Notes under the pieces: generated by a model
Database searches by the model: none
Told to the model about the DNA's origin: nothing
Seen by the model: the letters and a program-made list of their open reading frames with translations, nothing else
Translations under genes and position numbers: made by a program
Assembly: GCF_049933045.1 (NCBI RefSeq)
Contig: NZ_CP187926.1
Span: forward strand, 1,674,001 to 1,738,000
Reading direction: 5' to 3'
Length of the DNA stretch: 64,000 nt
Source of the DNA: Pseudocolwellia sp049933045
Lineage (GTDB): Bacteria; Pseudomonadota; Gammaproteobacteria; Enterobacterales; Alteromonadaceae
In this document: piece after piece, positions 17,150 to 24,898 of the stretch
How the letters are laid out: each line of letters opens with the position of its first letter
How positions within the stretch are numbered: position 1 is the stretch's first letter

Positions 17150-17369
17150 TATTTGATTCTAAATTGCTGCTGATTGATGAATATTAGCACTATAATTTGA
17201 CTGTACACTCAACAAATAAACCATTCATCCACAAATAAAACCCTCTATTGTAGATATCAAATCATAGGCGAAAAAATCTGATATGTTTCAATAACAGGTT
17301 CTTAGAATGTGTCGGATATATTCAAGGATGAAATTATATGGTTTTCACATGGATGTGATAAAAGCCAAG

Positions 17370-17413
17370 AGATGGTGATTTCAACTCTACATCAGGTTTA
17401 GCGCTATAAACCC
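17370..17413 (-). repeat. degenerate tRNA-Ser 3'-remnant, copy L1
   Basis: On the plus strand this reads like the region from the T arm to the variable arm of tRNA-Ser copies at 23.9-24.1 kb (CAACTCTAC, then GGTTTAGCGCTATAAACCC). It is more decayed than copy L2, and a hairpin relic with the flanking TTAGAATGTG word is found about 70-90 bases before it. Confidence 0.45.
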
Positions 17414-17435
17414 TCGGTTCTAAACATTAAACTTT

Positions 17436-17530
17436 AGGCGAAAAAAAACTGTTATCTTTCGATAACAGGTCCTTAGAATGTGACGGTGAAATAGAGATTT
17501 GAACTCTACTGAAGGTTTAGCGTTCTAAAT
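17436..17530 (-). repeat. tRNA-Ser 3'-remnant with terminator hairpin, copy L2
   Basis: A TAAACATTAAACTTTAGG-like spacer and an A run precede the hairpin CTGTTATC-TTTC-GATAACAG, then a TTAGAATGTG word, then the reverse complement of CCA, the acceptor 3' strand and the T arm of tRNA-Ser (17481-17507), then GGTTTAGCG as in the copies at 23.9 and 24.0 kb. The acceptor has point changes. It is 6.3 kb from the right-hand array, with the two signalling genes between. Confidence 0.6.
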
Positions 17531-17555
17531 TATCTAATCCATTAATATAATATAG

Positions 17556-17588
17556 ACAAAAAAAACGCTAATAATATTAGCGGTTTTT
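17556..17588 (-). terminator. terminator of the signalling operon
   Basis: CGCTAAT and ATTAGCG form the core stem, preceded by eight A and followed by GTTTTT. It lies 80 bases past the stop of the CheB-CheR gene. Confidence 0.6.
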
Positions 17589-17668
17589 ATTTACAGTATG
17601 CTGAAAGATATGAGACGAGTTAAGGTTTAGTAATTTACTATAACGTTATTCACTCTTAAACTAATATG

Positions 17669-20600
17669 TTAACTATATAGTTTTCTCATAATTGTACTCA
17701 TTTCACTTCGCTCTAGCGCGTAATCAATTGTGCGAATTAGCAAAGGTGAATTAACCTCAGTTTTATTAATCGAGTCTACTATATCGTCTGATAAAAAATC
17801 TTGATCCATACTATCCTCATCTCTTCCTGAGAGAAGGATGATTGGCGGTATAGATTCATTATTTTTATGTGCTTTTTTAGAGAAATCTGCAGCAGTCCCG
17901 TCTGGCAATTCATAATCTAATAATACTACGCTAAAATCATTATCTTTTATCGCTTGCAAGCCCTCTGCAATTGTAACGGCTTCGGTAATATTATAATTTT
18001 GATTATTACCTTTCTTTAGTAACCTTGAAATGTTTTCTCTATCAACATTATCATCATCAACAAGTAAAACTGATACATCGTTACTTCGTTCTATTCTATG
18101 AAGTAGCTTCTTAGATCGCGTTTCTATAACACTTTTAAATTGTTGTTGAGCATGTTTTAAGGCATCTTCTACGAACTTTAAACGTGATATATTAGTAATA
18201 GTTATCACTACACCTTGATTTGATTGACTTAAATATTCTTTTTGTGCGTAAGGTAAAATTCGTATTAACGCTGTTTGACCCGAGTTAGTTGATATATCTT
18301 TTTCAATTTCAATACCGTCTGTACTAACGTTCGCTATTTGAGTTAATAGTTCGTCGTAGTCTAGTTCATGTGAAATATGATGAATAGGTCTACCAATATC
18401 AGAGGCTCGTAAGTTAATATAACTCGTTGCATGAGGCGTAAATTTACGAATAGTTAGGTGTTCATCTAAAAATATAATACCAATATCGGTAGAATTTATC
18501 ACACTATCTAAATCAACATTCGCTTCTGTTAATTGATTGATTTTTTCTTGATATTCACTATTTACGGTATATAACTCTTCATTTACAGACTGCAATTCTT
18601 CATTCGTACTTTGCATTTCTTCGTTTGCCGACATCAACTCTTCGTTTGCTGATTGCAATTCTTCGTTGGTGGTTTCTAACTCTTCGATAGTTATTTGTAA
18701 ATGTTCTTGTTTTTTGATCAGTTCTTGTTCTAAGTCATAAATACGTTGTTGTGACTGTTCACCCGCATCAAAGGTGATTGATTTAACTAGTTTACGTGTA
18801 GGTTGCTCTTCTAAATGCTCAATAAATTGAAGTACATAGGTACGCGGTGCACTTTGATGTTCACTTTGTTTAACAACAAATACAGCTAAATCAACAAGTA
18901 CCTCTACTTTACCTATTTTGAAGCTTACATCATTATAAAATACGTCATCTCCGTTTTTCTCGCTCCGATATAATGCCGTCGAGATAGCGATGCTCAAATC
19001 AGGTTTAATGATTTCTTTTATATTGGTACTCACTTTTCCAGAAGTAAATCCTCTGGTATAGCGAGATACATCACCGTATACAAGCACTGCATCAAAACTG
19101 TCGTTTAGCACGATACAATCAGGTGCGTAATGTTCTATTAGTTTCTCCATCACGGCTGTGTATTTATTATTAACAACTGTTTGAGAAGATCGGGCTGTAT
19201 TTGTTAAATTAGGTAATGTTGAAGATGGTGATGATGAAAGCGACTCATGTTTTAACATTGAATTACTTAAAGGCAAACGTGTGGCACTCACTTTTTGAAA
19301 AATACGTGTACGTTCATCAATAACTTCAAAGTTTACTTGCATATTACCTAAAGATTCTGAATTACCTAAAAACAAGAAACCATATTGTTTGATAGCAAAA
19401 TAAAAAGAAGCAAAAACTTTTTGTTGAGCTGCATGCTGAAAATAAATAAGCGCATTTCGGCAGCTTACTAAATCTATATTTGAAAACGGTGGATCTTCAA
19501 TCATATTATGCTGAGCAAATATAACCATTTTACGAAGCTCTGATGATACGCGGTAAGCATCGCCTGAAGGTATAAAGTAACGTTCAAGTCGCTCACTTGA
19601 AATATCATCAGCAACTTCTGCTGAATAAAGTCCGTTACTTGCTTCAGTGATTATTTCTTCATCTACATCTGTAGCAAAAATTTTAACTTGGCGATCAATA
19701 TTGTGTTTTCTTTTGGCTTCATCGAATAATATACCTATTGAGTAAGCTTCTTCGCCTGAAGAACAAGCTGCGATCCAAATGCGTATAGGATCACTTAAAT
19801 TTCCAGACTTTAATACATTTTCAACCACTAATCCTGTTAGTTTTTTAAAGGCATCACCGTCTCTAAAAAAACGTGTAACATTAATTAATAATTCACGATT
19901 AAGTATTTGAACTTCTCTCGGAGAATCAAGTAATAAACGTAAATATGACTCTAACGAGCTCAGTTTATTAGTAACAATACGACGTTCAATACGTCGAGAT
20001 ACTGTAGACGGTTTATATTGTGAAAAATTAATTGAAGATTTGTGTTTTAGTAGTGCGAAAATTTCAGTAAGCGTATCTTCATCTCTACTACTACCAGCAG
20101 TGTAATTGATAGTAGGTTCATCGCCCGAAATATAAGGGTGATTCATGTAATTAACTAAACTTTCGCCCATTTCTTCAGGCGTTAGCACCATATCGGCTAA
20201 CCCTGTATTAATTGCACTTCTAGGCATACCATCAAATTTTGCAGACTCAGGCTCTTGAATTACAACAAGCCCCCCTGCCTCTTTCATGGTTTTAATACCA
20301 CGAGTACCATCACTACCAGTACCAGATAAAATAACGCAAATACCACGATGTTGTTGATCAACAGCTAACGAGCGTAAAAACACATCGATAGACAAATGTG
20401 GGTGAATGTCAGGCATTTGGTCAGATAAAAACAGTTTACCTTCTGTTATCAACATATTTTGACGTGGAGGCATTAAATAAATAGCACGAGCTTCTAGTGT
20501 AATACTGTCTTTTACTTCAAAAATTGGAATTGTTGTATGTTTACTTAGCAATTCAGACATCATGCTTTTGTAGTCAGGAGATAAATGCTGCACCACTACA

Positions 20601-20758
20601 TAGGCTGCTTGTGTGTCTGTTGGTAAGTGTCCAAAAAAATCTTGTAAAGCTTCTAAACCACCTGCAGAAGCGCCAATACCAACAACATGTGTAGGCAATA
20701 TTACGCCTTTGTTTTTTGTTTCTGTATCATTAGTATTTTTATCTTTTAAATTATCCAC
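17669..20758 (-). CDS. CheB-CheR-PAS-REC hybrid signalling protein
   Basis: 1029 residues. From the N-terminus: a CheB methylesterase domain (about 22-210) with its Ser-His-Asp triad in GIGASAGGLE, VVQHLSP and GTGSDGT; a CheR methyltransferase domain (about 235-490) with the SAM loop WIAACSSGEEAYSIG and IFATDVDEE; a region with a long coiled coil of NEELQSANEE-type heptads (about 690-750); a PAS domain (about 755-870); and a C-terminal receiver domain (VLLVDDDNVDRE, phospho-acceptor Asp in VVLLDYELPDG). No histidine kinase domain is present. The protein may couple methylation-type chemistry to a phosphorelay; its receptor partner is not nearby. It is 18 bases downstream of the GGDEF-EAL gene and co-transcribed with it. 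Confidence 0.88.
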   Translation of the reverse strand: MDNLKDKNTNDTETKNKGVILPTHVVGIGASAGGLEALQDFFGHLPTDTQAAYVVVQHLSPDYKSMMSELLSKHTTIPIFEVKDSITLEARAIYLMPPRQNMLITEGKLFLSDQMPDIHPHLSIDVFLRSLAVDQQHRGICVILSGTGSDGTRGIKTMKEAGGLVVIQEPESAKFDGMPRSAINTGLADMVLTPEEMGESLVNYMNHPYISGDEPTINYTAGSSRDEDTLTEIFALLKHKSSINFSQYKPSTVSRRIERRIVTNKLSSLESYLRLLLDSPREVQILNRELLINVTRFFRDGDAFKKLTGLVVENVLKSGNLSDPIRIWIAACSSGEEAYSIGILFDEAKRKHNIDRQVKIFATDVDEEIITEASNGLYSAEVADDISSERLERYFIPSGDAYRVSSELRKMVIFAQHNMIEDPPFSNIDLVSCRNALIYFQHAAQQKVFASFYFAIKQYGFLFLGNSESLGNMQVNFEVIDERTRIFQKVSATRLPLSNSMLKHESLSSSPSSTLPNLTNTARSSQTVVNNKYTAVMEKLIEHYAPDCIVLNDSFDAVLVYGDVSRYTRGFTSGKVSTNIKEIIKPDLSIAISTALYRSEKNGDDVFYNDVSFKIGKVEVLVDLAVFVVKQSEHQSAPRTYVLQFIEHLEEQPTRKLVKSITFDAGEQSQQRIYDLEQELIKKQEHLQITIEELETTNEELQSANEELMSANEEMQSTNEELQSVNEELYTVNSEYQEKINQLTEANVDLDSVINSTDIGIIFLDEHLTIRKFTPHATSYINLRASDIGRPIHHISHELDYDELLTQIANVSTDGIEIEKDISTNSGQTALIRILPYAQKEYLSQSNQGVVITITNISRLKFVEDALKHAQQQFKSVIETRSKKLLHRIERSNDVSVLLVDDDNVDRENISRLLKKGNNQNYNITEAVTIAEGLQAIKDNDFSVVLLDYELPDGTAADFSKKAHKNNESIPPIILLSGRDEDSMDQDFLSDDIVDSINKTEVNSPLLIRTIDYALERSEMSTIMRKLYS

Positions 20759-20776
20759 ACAAACTCCGTTGGGTTA

Positions 20777-23320
20777 TTAATTTTTTCTTTGATGATTTTG
20801 TAACAACGCTAAAGCGTTAGTTTCAGTCAATGGCTTATAAAAGTAATAACCTTGATGAATATAGCAGTCAGTTTCTAACAACCATTCCATCGTAGCTTTA
20901 TCTTCAACCCCTTCGACAATAATATCTATTTTTAACATTTTTCCTAAGCCAATAATGGCAAGCACTATGCTGGCATTATCTTGATCAATTAAAATGTCTT
21001 TTATAAAGCTTCGATCAATCTTTATCGTATTAATTGGCATTTGCTTTAATATGCTTAACGATGAATATCCCGTTCCAAAGTCATCTAAAGCAATAGTGAA
21101 GCCAGCATCTTTTAGTTTTTGTAGATTTAAACCAGCTATTGACGGGTCTTGAATTAGAGCTGTTTCTGTTACTTCTAACGTAAACCATGATGGTGTTGCT
21201 TCTTTATCAGAAAACATTCTTATAATGGTTTCAGCTAAATCAGTACGATGTAACTGATTTGCAGATAAGTTTATTGCTATTTTCTGCTTATTATTAACTA
21301 TGCCTTTCTGATGCCAACTTTTGGATATTTGTATAACGTCTTCAAATAACCAAATTGAAAAATCGTCCATCAAACCGTTGTTCTCAATAATATTAATAAA
21401 AACATCAGGTCCTACACTACCTACGTTAGGATGTGTCCAACGAGACAAAGCTTCAAAACCCACAAGATCTTCTGTACGTGCATCAATTTGTGGTTGAAAT
21501 ACAAGAGAAAAGTGTTGGTTGCTAATATTACTAAGGCTATCTTTTAAGTTTGATAGCATACTCGATTCACTTTCTAATTCTTTATTATAGAAGCAATATT
21601 GATTACGACCCAATTTTTTGGCTTGATATAATGCTAAATCTGATTTTCTAAGGATATCACTAGGTGTGAGCACTTCATCATCAGATGTAGCAATTCCCAC
21701 ACTACATGATAATAAAATATTCTTGCCATCTAATTCGAATGGAGCATGCATAGCTGTAATAACTTTATCTGCTATGGGTGCTAAAAACTTATGTTCGATC
21801 ACATCAGTTAAAATAATAGCAAATTCATCACCACCCAATCGCGCAATAGAATCTTCATCTCTTACCGCTACTTTTAATCTACGACCAACTTCCTGTATAA
21901 CTTTGTCGCCAACAGGATGTCCCATGGTATCGTTAATATGCTTAAATTTGTCTAGATCGATAAACATCACCGCCATTAAACCATGTCGACGAACTCTCGA
22001 TATGGCAACGGTTAATCTATCGGTAAAAAAGGTTCTATTTGATAACCCCGTTAAATGATCATAATTTGCTAGTTTAGTTAGCTTTTCTGCATTTTGTTTA
22101 GTGCGAGTAATATCTTGCATGGTGAGTATCATGCCAGTTAATTCATATCGGTCACTAAATAAGCCAGCAATATGCAGTTCTACCCAAATATTTTGATTAG
22201 CTCCACCTTGTAGCTGAATTTCTTTCTTAAATTGTTTATGTTTTGAGGTAGACCGAAGCACTTTAGGCAATAAGTTTTTTTGGTCGTTGTCCGATAAACA
22301 GCTTAGCCATTTGCGCCCAATAGATTGCTGTAAATTTAAATTGGTATATCGAGTCCACGTTTCATTTACGTAACTACATTGCCAGTTATTATCTACTTGT
22401 ATAATTGCCGTAGGTATCACATTAGTTAATGTTTTAAATCGTTGAATAGAAGAATAATACTCATCGTTATTAATTCCATTTTCTTGAAACTTTTCATTCA
22501 ACATCAAACCAAAAAATTGTTTGTTTTCTTGCTTATATTCAAATAAATGTATATCAACCTTTATTGACTGATATTCACTGAGCATAAAGGTGACATTATT
22601 CCAATGAGTACAATCTAAATGCCCCAAAAAGTTAAGCTTACTAATAGTAGAAAACACTTGTAATGCCGTCTCAGGTATTGCCTTTTCTAATAATTTATCT
22701 AGCGCCACCCAACCACGTTGAGTGTTTGCATTAAATAAACGCTGTGAAGCAGAGTTGGCTTTAACAATGACTAATTCATCATCGAATAATAATGCGGGAT
22801 GAAAAGTGTTATTTAAGATGGTTTCTATTAACTTTTCATCATAAAGCTCTACTGGACTAACTGAGTTTTTTGGGCGAGCTTTACTGCCTTTTAATAGGTT
22901 TAAAGCCGTAGATAAAAAAGGTTTTACATCAACTAATACATTGCTGTCTTTATTAATAATAATATTTACGAGAACAACGATTGCATATAAGCATTCATTC
23001 TCAATGATAGGAAGGTAGCAAATATTTGTTATTTTTTTATGTGCACATAAAGGTAAATTTGAAGCGATATTAATCTCATCAAAGTAAAAACTTTCTCTTA
23101 TACATTCTTGTTCGAGAAATGTGTTTGTTATTTTTTGGTTGATTAAATCTTGAGTGCTGCCTAATAAATTAAGGTCAGTTACCACGGCATTGGATTTTTG
23201 GTCGATAAAACTAGGTGTGTTTTCTTGATCAACTAAGTAGCCAAAAGACATATCAGCATTTGTTGCTTTTGAGATTTTCTCGACACAATGCTTTAATAAA
23301 AGGTTACTAGCGTTATTCAT
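20777..23320 (-). CDS. GAF/PAS-GGDEF-EAL cyclic-di-GMP protein
   Basis: 847 residues, no membrane segment. A GAF-like N-terminus (1-150) and two PAS-like domains (about 165-265 and 295-410) precede a GGDEF domain with an intact RLGGDEFAIIL active site and the product-inhibition site RDED five residues before it. The EAL domain has FEALSRW, INLSANQL, the EVTE segment, ALDDFGTGYSSL, KIDRSFI, VEGVED and the QGYYF ending, so both cyclase and phosphodiesterase residues look complete. It could make or degrade c-di-GMP depending on sensory input. First gene of the two-gene signalling operon; PelD, a c-di-GMP receptor, is encoded 20 kb away. Confidence 0.9.
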   Translation of the reverse strand: MNNASNLLLKHCVEKISKATNADMSFGYLVDQENTPSFIDQKSNAVVTDLNLLGSTQDLINQKITNTFLEQECIRESFYFDEINIASNLPLCAHKKITNICYLPIIENECLYAIVVLVNIIINKDSNVLVDVKPFLSTALNLLKGSKARPKNSVSPVELYDEKLIETILNNTFHPALLFDDELVIVKANSASQRLFNANTQRGWVALDKLLEKAIPETALQVFSTISKLNFLGHLDCTHWNNVTFMLSEYQSIKVDIHLFEYKQENKQFFGLMLNEKFQENGINNDEYYSSIQRFKTLTNVIPTAIIQVDNNWQCSYVNETWTRYTNLNLQQSIGRKWLSCLSDNDQKNLLPKVLRSTSKHKQFKKEIQLQGGANQNIWVELHIAGLFSDRYELTGMILTMQDITRTKQNAEKLTKLANYDHLTGLSNRTFFTDRLTVAISRVRRHGLMAVMFIDLDKFKHINDTMGHPVGDKVIQEVGRRLKVAVRDEDSIARLGGDEFAIILTDVIEHKFLAPIADKVITAMHAPFELDGKNILLSCSVGIATSDDEVLTPSDILRKSDLALYQAKKLGRNQYCFYNKELESESSMLSNLKDSLSNISNQHFSLVFQPQIDARTEDLVGFEALSRWTHPNVGSVGPDVFINIIENNGLMDDFSIWLFEDVIQISKSWHQKGIVNNKQKIAINLSANQLHRTDLAETIIRMFSDKEATPSWFTLEVTETALIQDPSIAGLNLQKLKDAGFTIALDDFGTGYSSLSILKQMPINTIKIDRSFIKDILIDQDNASIVLAIIGLGKMLKIDIIVEGVEDKATMEWLLETDCYIHQGYYFYKPLTETNALALLQNHQRKN

Positions 23321-23778
23321 AAAGTGTTGTTATACATATGTTGTTTACTATCTATTGTAGTTAATAATCAGAATATATCCTTATACTGTGAGTTATTTAT
23401 TTTATATTTATCGGAATACTAATTTTATATTGCTTAAAATTGAGTAAAAAACTTACGTATTGATTTAATAATCAATGAGAAACGTAACTATAGATACTCT
23501 TAAATATCAATATTTAGCGCTAGTTTACCTGTAGTTACAGTGGTTACAAGTAATAAAATTGTAAGTGTTAATGATCATCCTTTATTTCTTTGTATTATTA
23601 AATTTAAAAACTGTTTCAATAGCAAACATAGTAATTTTCACAATAAATATATTTTAAAAAACATGAGAATGTCAGAACATAGCGATGTAATAAAAACTGA
23701 CGCTACAATTAGAAGTTGTGCGTTAAATCTAATATATATTTACACTTAGTAAGGTAAAATAACCTTCATCTTGCGATT
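23321..23778. other. AT-rich non-coding region before the tRNA-Ser remnant array
   Basis: No convincing gene. It should contain the promoter of the GGDEF-EAL operon near 23.33-23.45 kb. A 69-codon plus-strand frame inside has no ribosome-binding site or recognisable composition and is not called. Confidence 0.4.
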
Positions 23779-23796
23779 AAAAAAACACTATTAATG

Positions 23797-23855
23797 TGGC
23801 GGTGAGATAAAGGTTTAAACTCTACAAAACGGTGCTGCTCTATATACCCACAGGT
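23797..23855 (-). repeat. tRNA-Ser 3'-remnant, copy R1
   Basis: TGGCGGTGAGATA at 23797 is the reverse complement of the CCA end and acceptor 3' strand of the intact tRNA-Ser, and TTTAAACTCTAC continues into the T arm. The variable-arm part (TCTATATACCCA) is decayed. An A run precedes it where the terminator hairpin of the other copies lies. Confidence 0.6.
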
Positions 23856-23866
23856 TAGAATGCAAA

Positions 23867-23989
23867 AAACCCGCTAACCTTTCGATTAACGGGTTTCTCT
23901 TAATGTGGCGGTGAGGTAGAGGTTTGAACTCTACAAAGGTTTAGCGCTATAAACCCAGTACTGCATATATTAAACATTAAACTTTAGAT
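23867..23989 (-). repeat. tRNA-Ser 3'-remnant with terminator and spacer, copy R2
   Basis: Hairpin AAACCCG (23867-23873) with CGGGTTT (23890-23896); then the tRNA-like part 23906-23956 (CCA, acceptor 3' strand, T arm, variable arm); then a spacer ending with TAAACATTAAACTTTAGATG. Nearly identical to copy R3, which follows head to tail. Confidence 0.75.
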
Positions 23990-24120
23990 GAAAAAAAACC
24001 GCTAACCTTTCGATTAACGGGTTTCTCTTGATGTGGCGGTGAGATAGAGGTTTGAACTCTACAAAGGTTTAGCGCTATAAACCCAGTACTGCATACATTA
24101 AACATTAAACTTTAGATGAA
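23990..24120 (-). repeat. tRNA-Ser 3'-remnant with terminator and spacer, copy R3
   Basis: Same layout as copy R2: hairpin with CTAACC-TTTCG-ATTAACGGG, tRNA-like part 24034-24084, spacer with TAAACATTAAACTTTAGATG. The acceptor 3' strand and T arm match the intact tRNA with one or two changes, but the D arm, anticodon arm and 5' acceptor strand are missing. Confidence 0.75.
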
Positions 24121-24150
24121 AAAAAACCGCTAATAAATTAGCGGTTTTTT
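24121..24150 (-). terminator. terminator of tRNA-Ser
   Basis: AAAAAACCGCTAA (24121-24133) and TTAGCGGTTTTTT (24138-24150) form a perfect 13-bp stem with loop TAAA, 6 bases beyond the 3' end of the tRNA gene on the minus strand. Confidence 0.85.
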
Positions 24151-24156
24151 AGAATG

Positions 24157-24247
24157 TGGCGGTGAGATAGAGATTTGAACTCTAGAAGGGCTATAAACCC
24201 TTGCTGGTTTTCAAGACCAGTGCTTTCGACCACTCAGCCATCTCACC
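24157..24247 (-). tRNA. tRNA-Ser(UGA)
   Basis: 91 nucleotides with genome-encoded CCA. The acceptor GGTGAGA pairs with TCTCACC, discriminator G. The D arm begins TGGCTGAGTGGTCGAAAGC, the anticodon stem ACTGG/CCAGC encloses a loop with TGA, a long class II variable arm (AAGGGTTTATAGCCCTT) follows, and the T arm is TAGAG-TTCAAAT-CTCTA. The anticodon UGA and the long variable arm identify serine. It is followed by its own terminator and then by an array of 3'-end remnants. Confidence 0.95.
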
Positions 24248-24519
24248 TGAATGCAATTAACGCGTTGCGTTAAAGCGAGGCGAATATTAAAGAGAGTTGA
24301 AACCTTTGTAAAGTACTTTTTTGAGGAAAAGTGTGTTTTTTTACTGGTTGGATGAAAAACAGCTGAACAACGAATAAAAACCATACATATCCTGTCTTTT
24401 ACTTAGTGGAATAATAAAATATTACATTAATACCTACATTAAATATCCTGTATTTGTTTACAATAGATATATAAGCACTAAAGTTGAGTGATAGGTTTAT
24501 TTTTTTAAATAGGAGTTTT

Positions 24520-24867
24520 ATGAAGTTACTTTTAATCAAATCTGTAGTTTTTAGCCTTGTTTCAATAAGTAGTTTAGGATGTCAAAGTCAGGTAGAACTT
24601 ACTCCTGTCGAAATTGATCCTAATGCAAACCATGTAACGGTCGATAATAACCAGGTTAACAAGAAAGAAGTTAATCAGTTAAAGCGTAAATATGCTGTAT
24701 GTAAAAAATCATCTAGCCCTATGCTAAAAAATAAAAGTAAATTAAAAGAAATGTTATTTAAAGAGGGAAAGTTGAATAGCGATATGTCTGAAGACGAAAT
24801 TAATACTTATGTAAATGAGTATATTAAGAAAAAGTCTTCTGTGCCTTGTAAGCCGTTGTCTAAGTAG
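24520..24867 (+). CDS. small lipoprotein of unknown function
   Basis: 115 residues from the ATG at 24520, chosen because AGGAG lies 5 bases upstream; an upstream TTG at 24484 is in frame but lacks a ribosome-binding site. The N-terminus ends in a lipobox SSLGC, so the mature protein is acylated at Cys. The rest is lysine-rich and polar with two further cysteines. No known domain. It lies 31 bases upstream of the M6 protease on the same strand, so the two may be co-expressed. Confidence 0.65.
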   Translation: MKLLLIKSVVFSLVSISSLGCQSQVELTPVEIDPNANHVTVDNNQVNKKEVNQLKRKYAVCKKSSSPMLKNKSKLKEMLFKEGKLNSDMSEDEINTYVNEYIKKKSSVPCKPLSK

Positions 24868-24898
24868 TCGGCTAACTTTCCTTTATTAAAGGTTGAAC

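Noticed and set aside
23540..23749. 69-codon plus-strand open frame
   Set aside because: AT-rich composition, no ribosome-binding site, no recognisable domain, and located in a region made of promoter and repeat sequence.
17200..24150. Repeats suggestive of a CRISPR array
   Set aside because: The repeated units are 3' portions of tRNA-Ser with terminators, too long and too few for CRISPR, with no cas genes.
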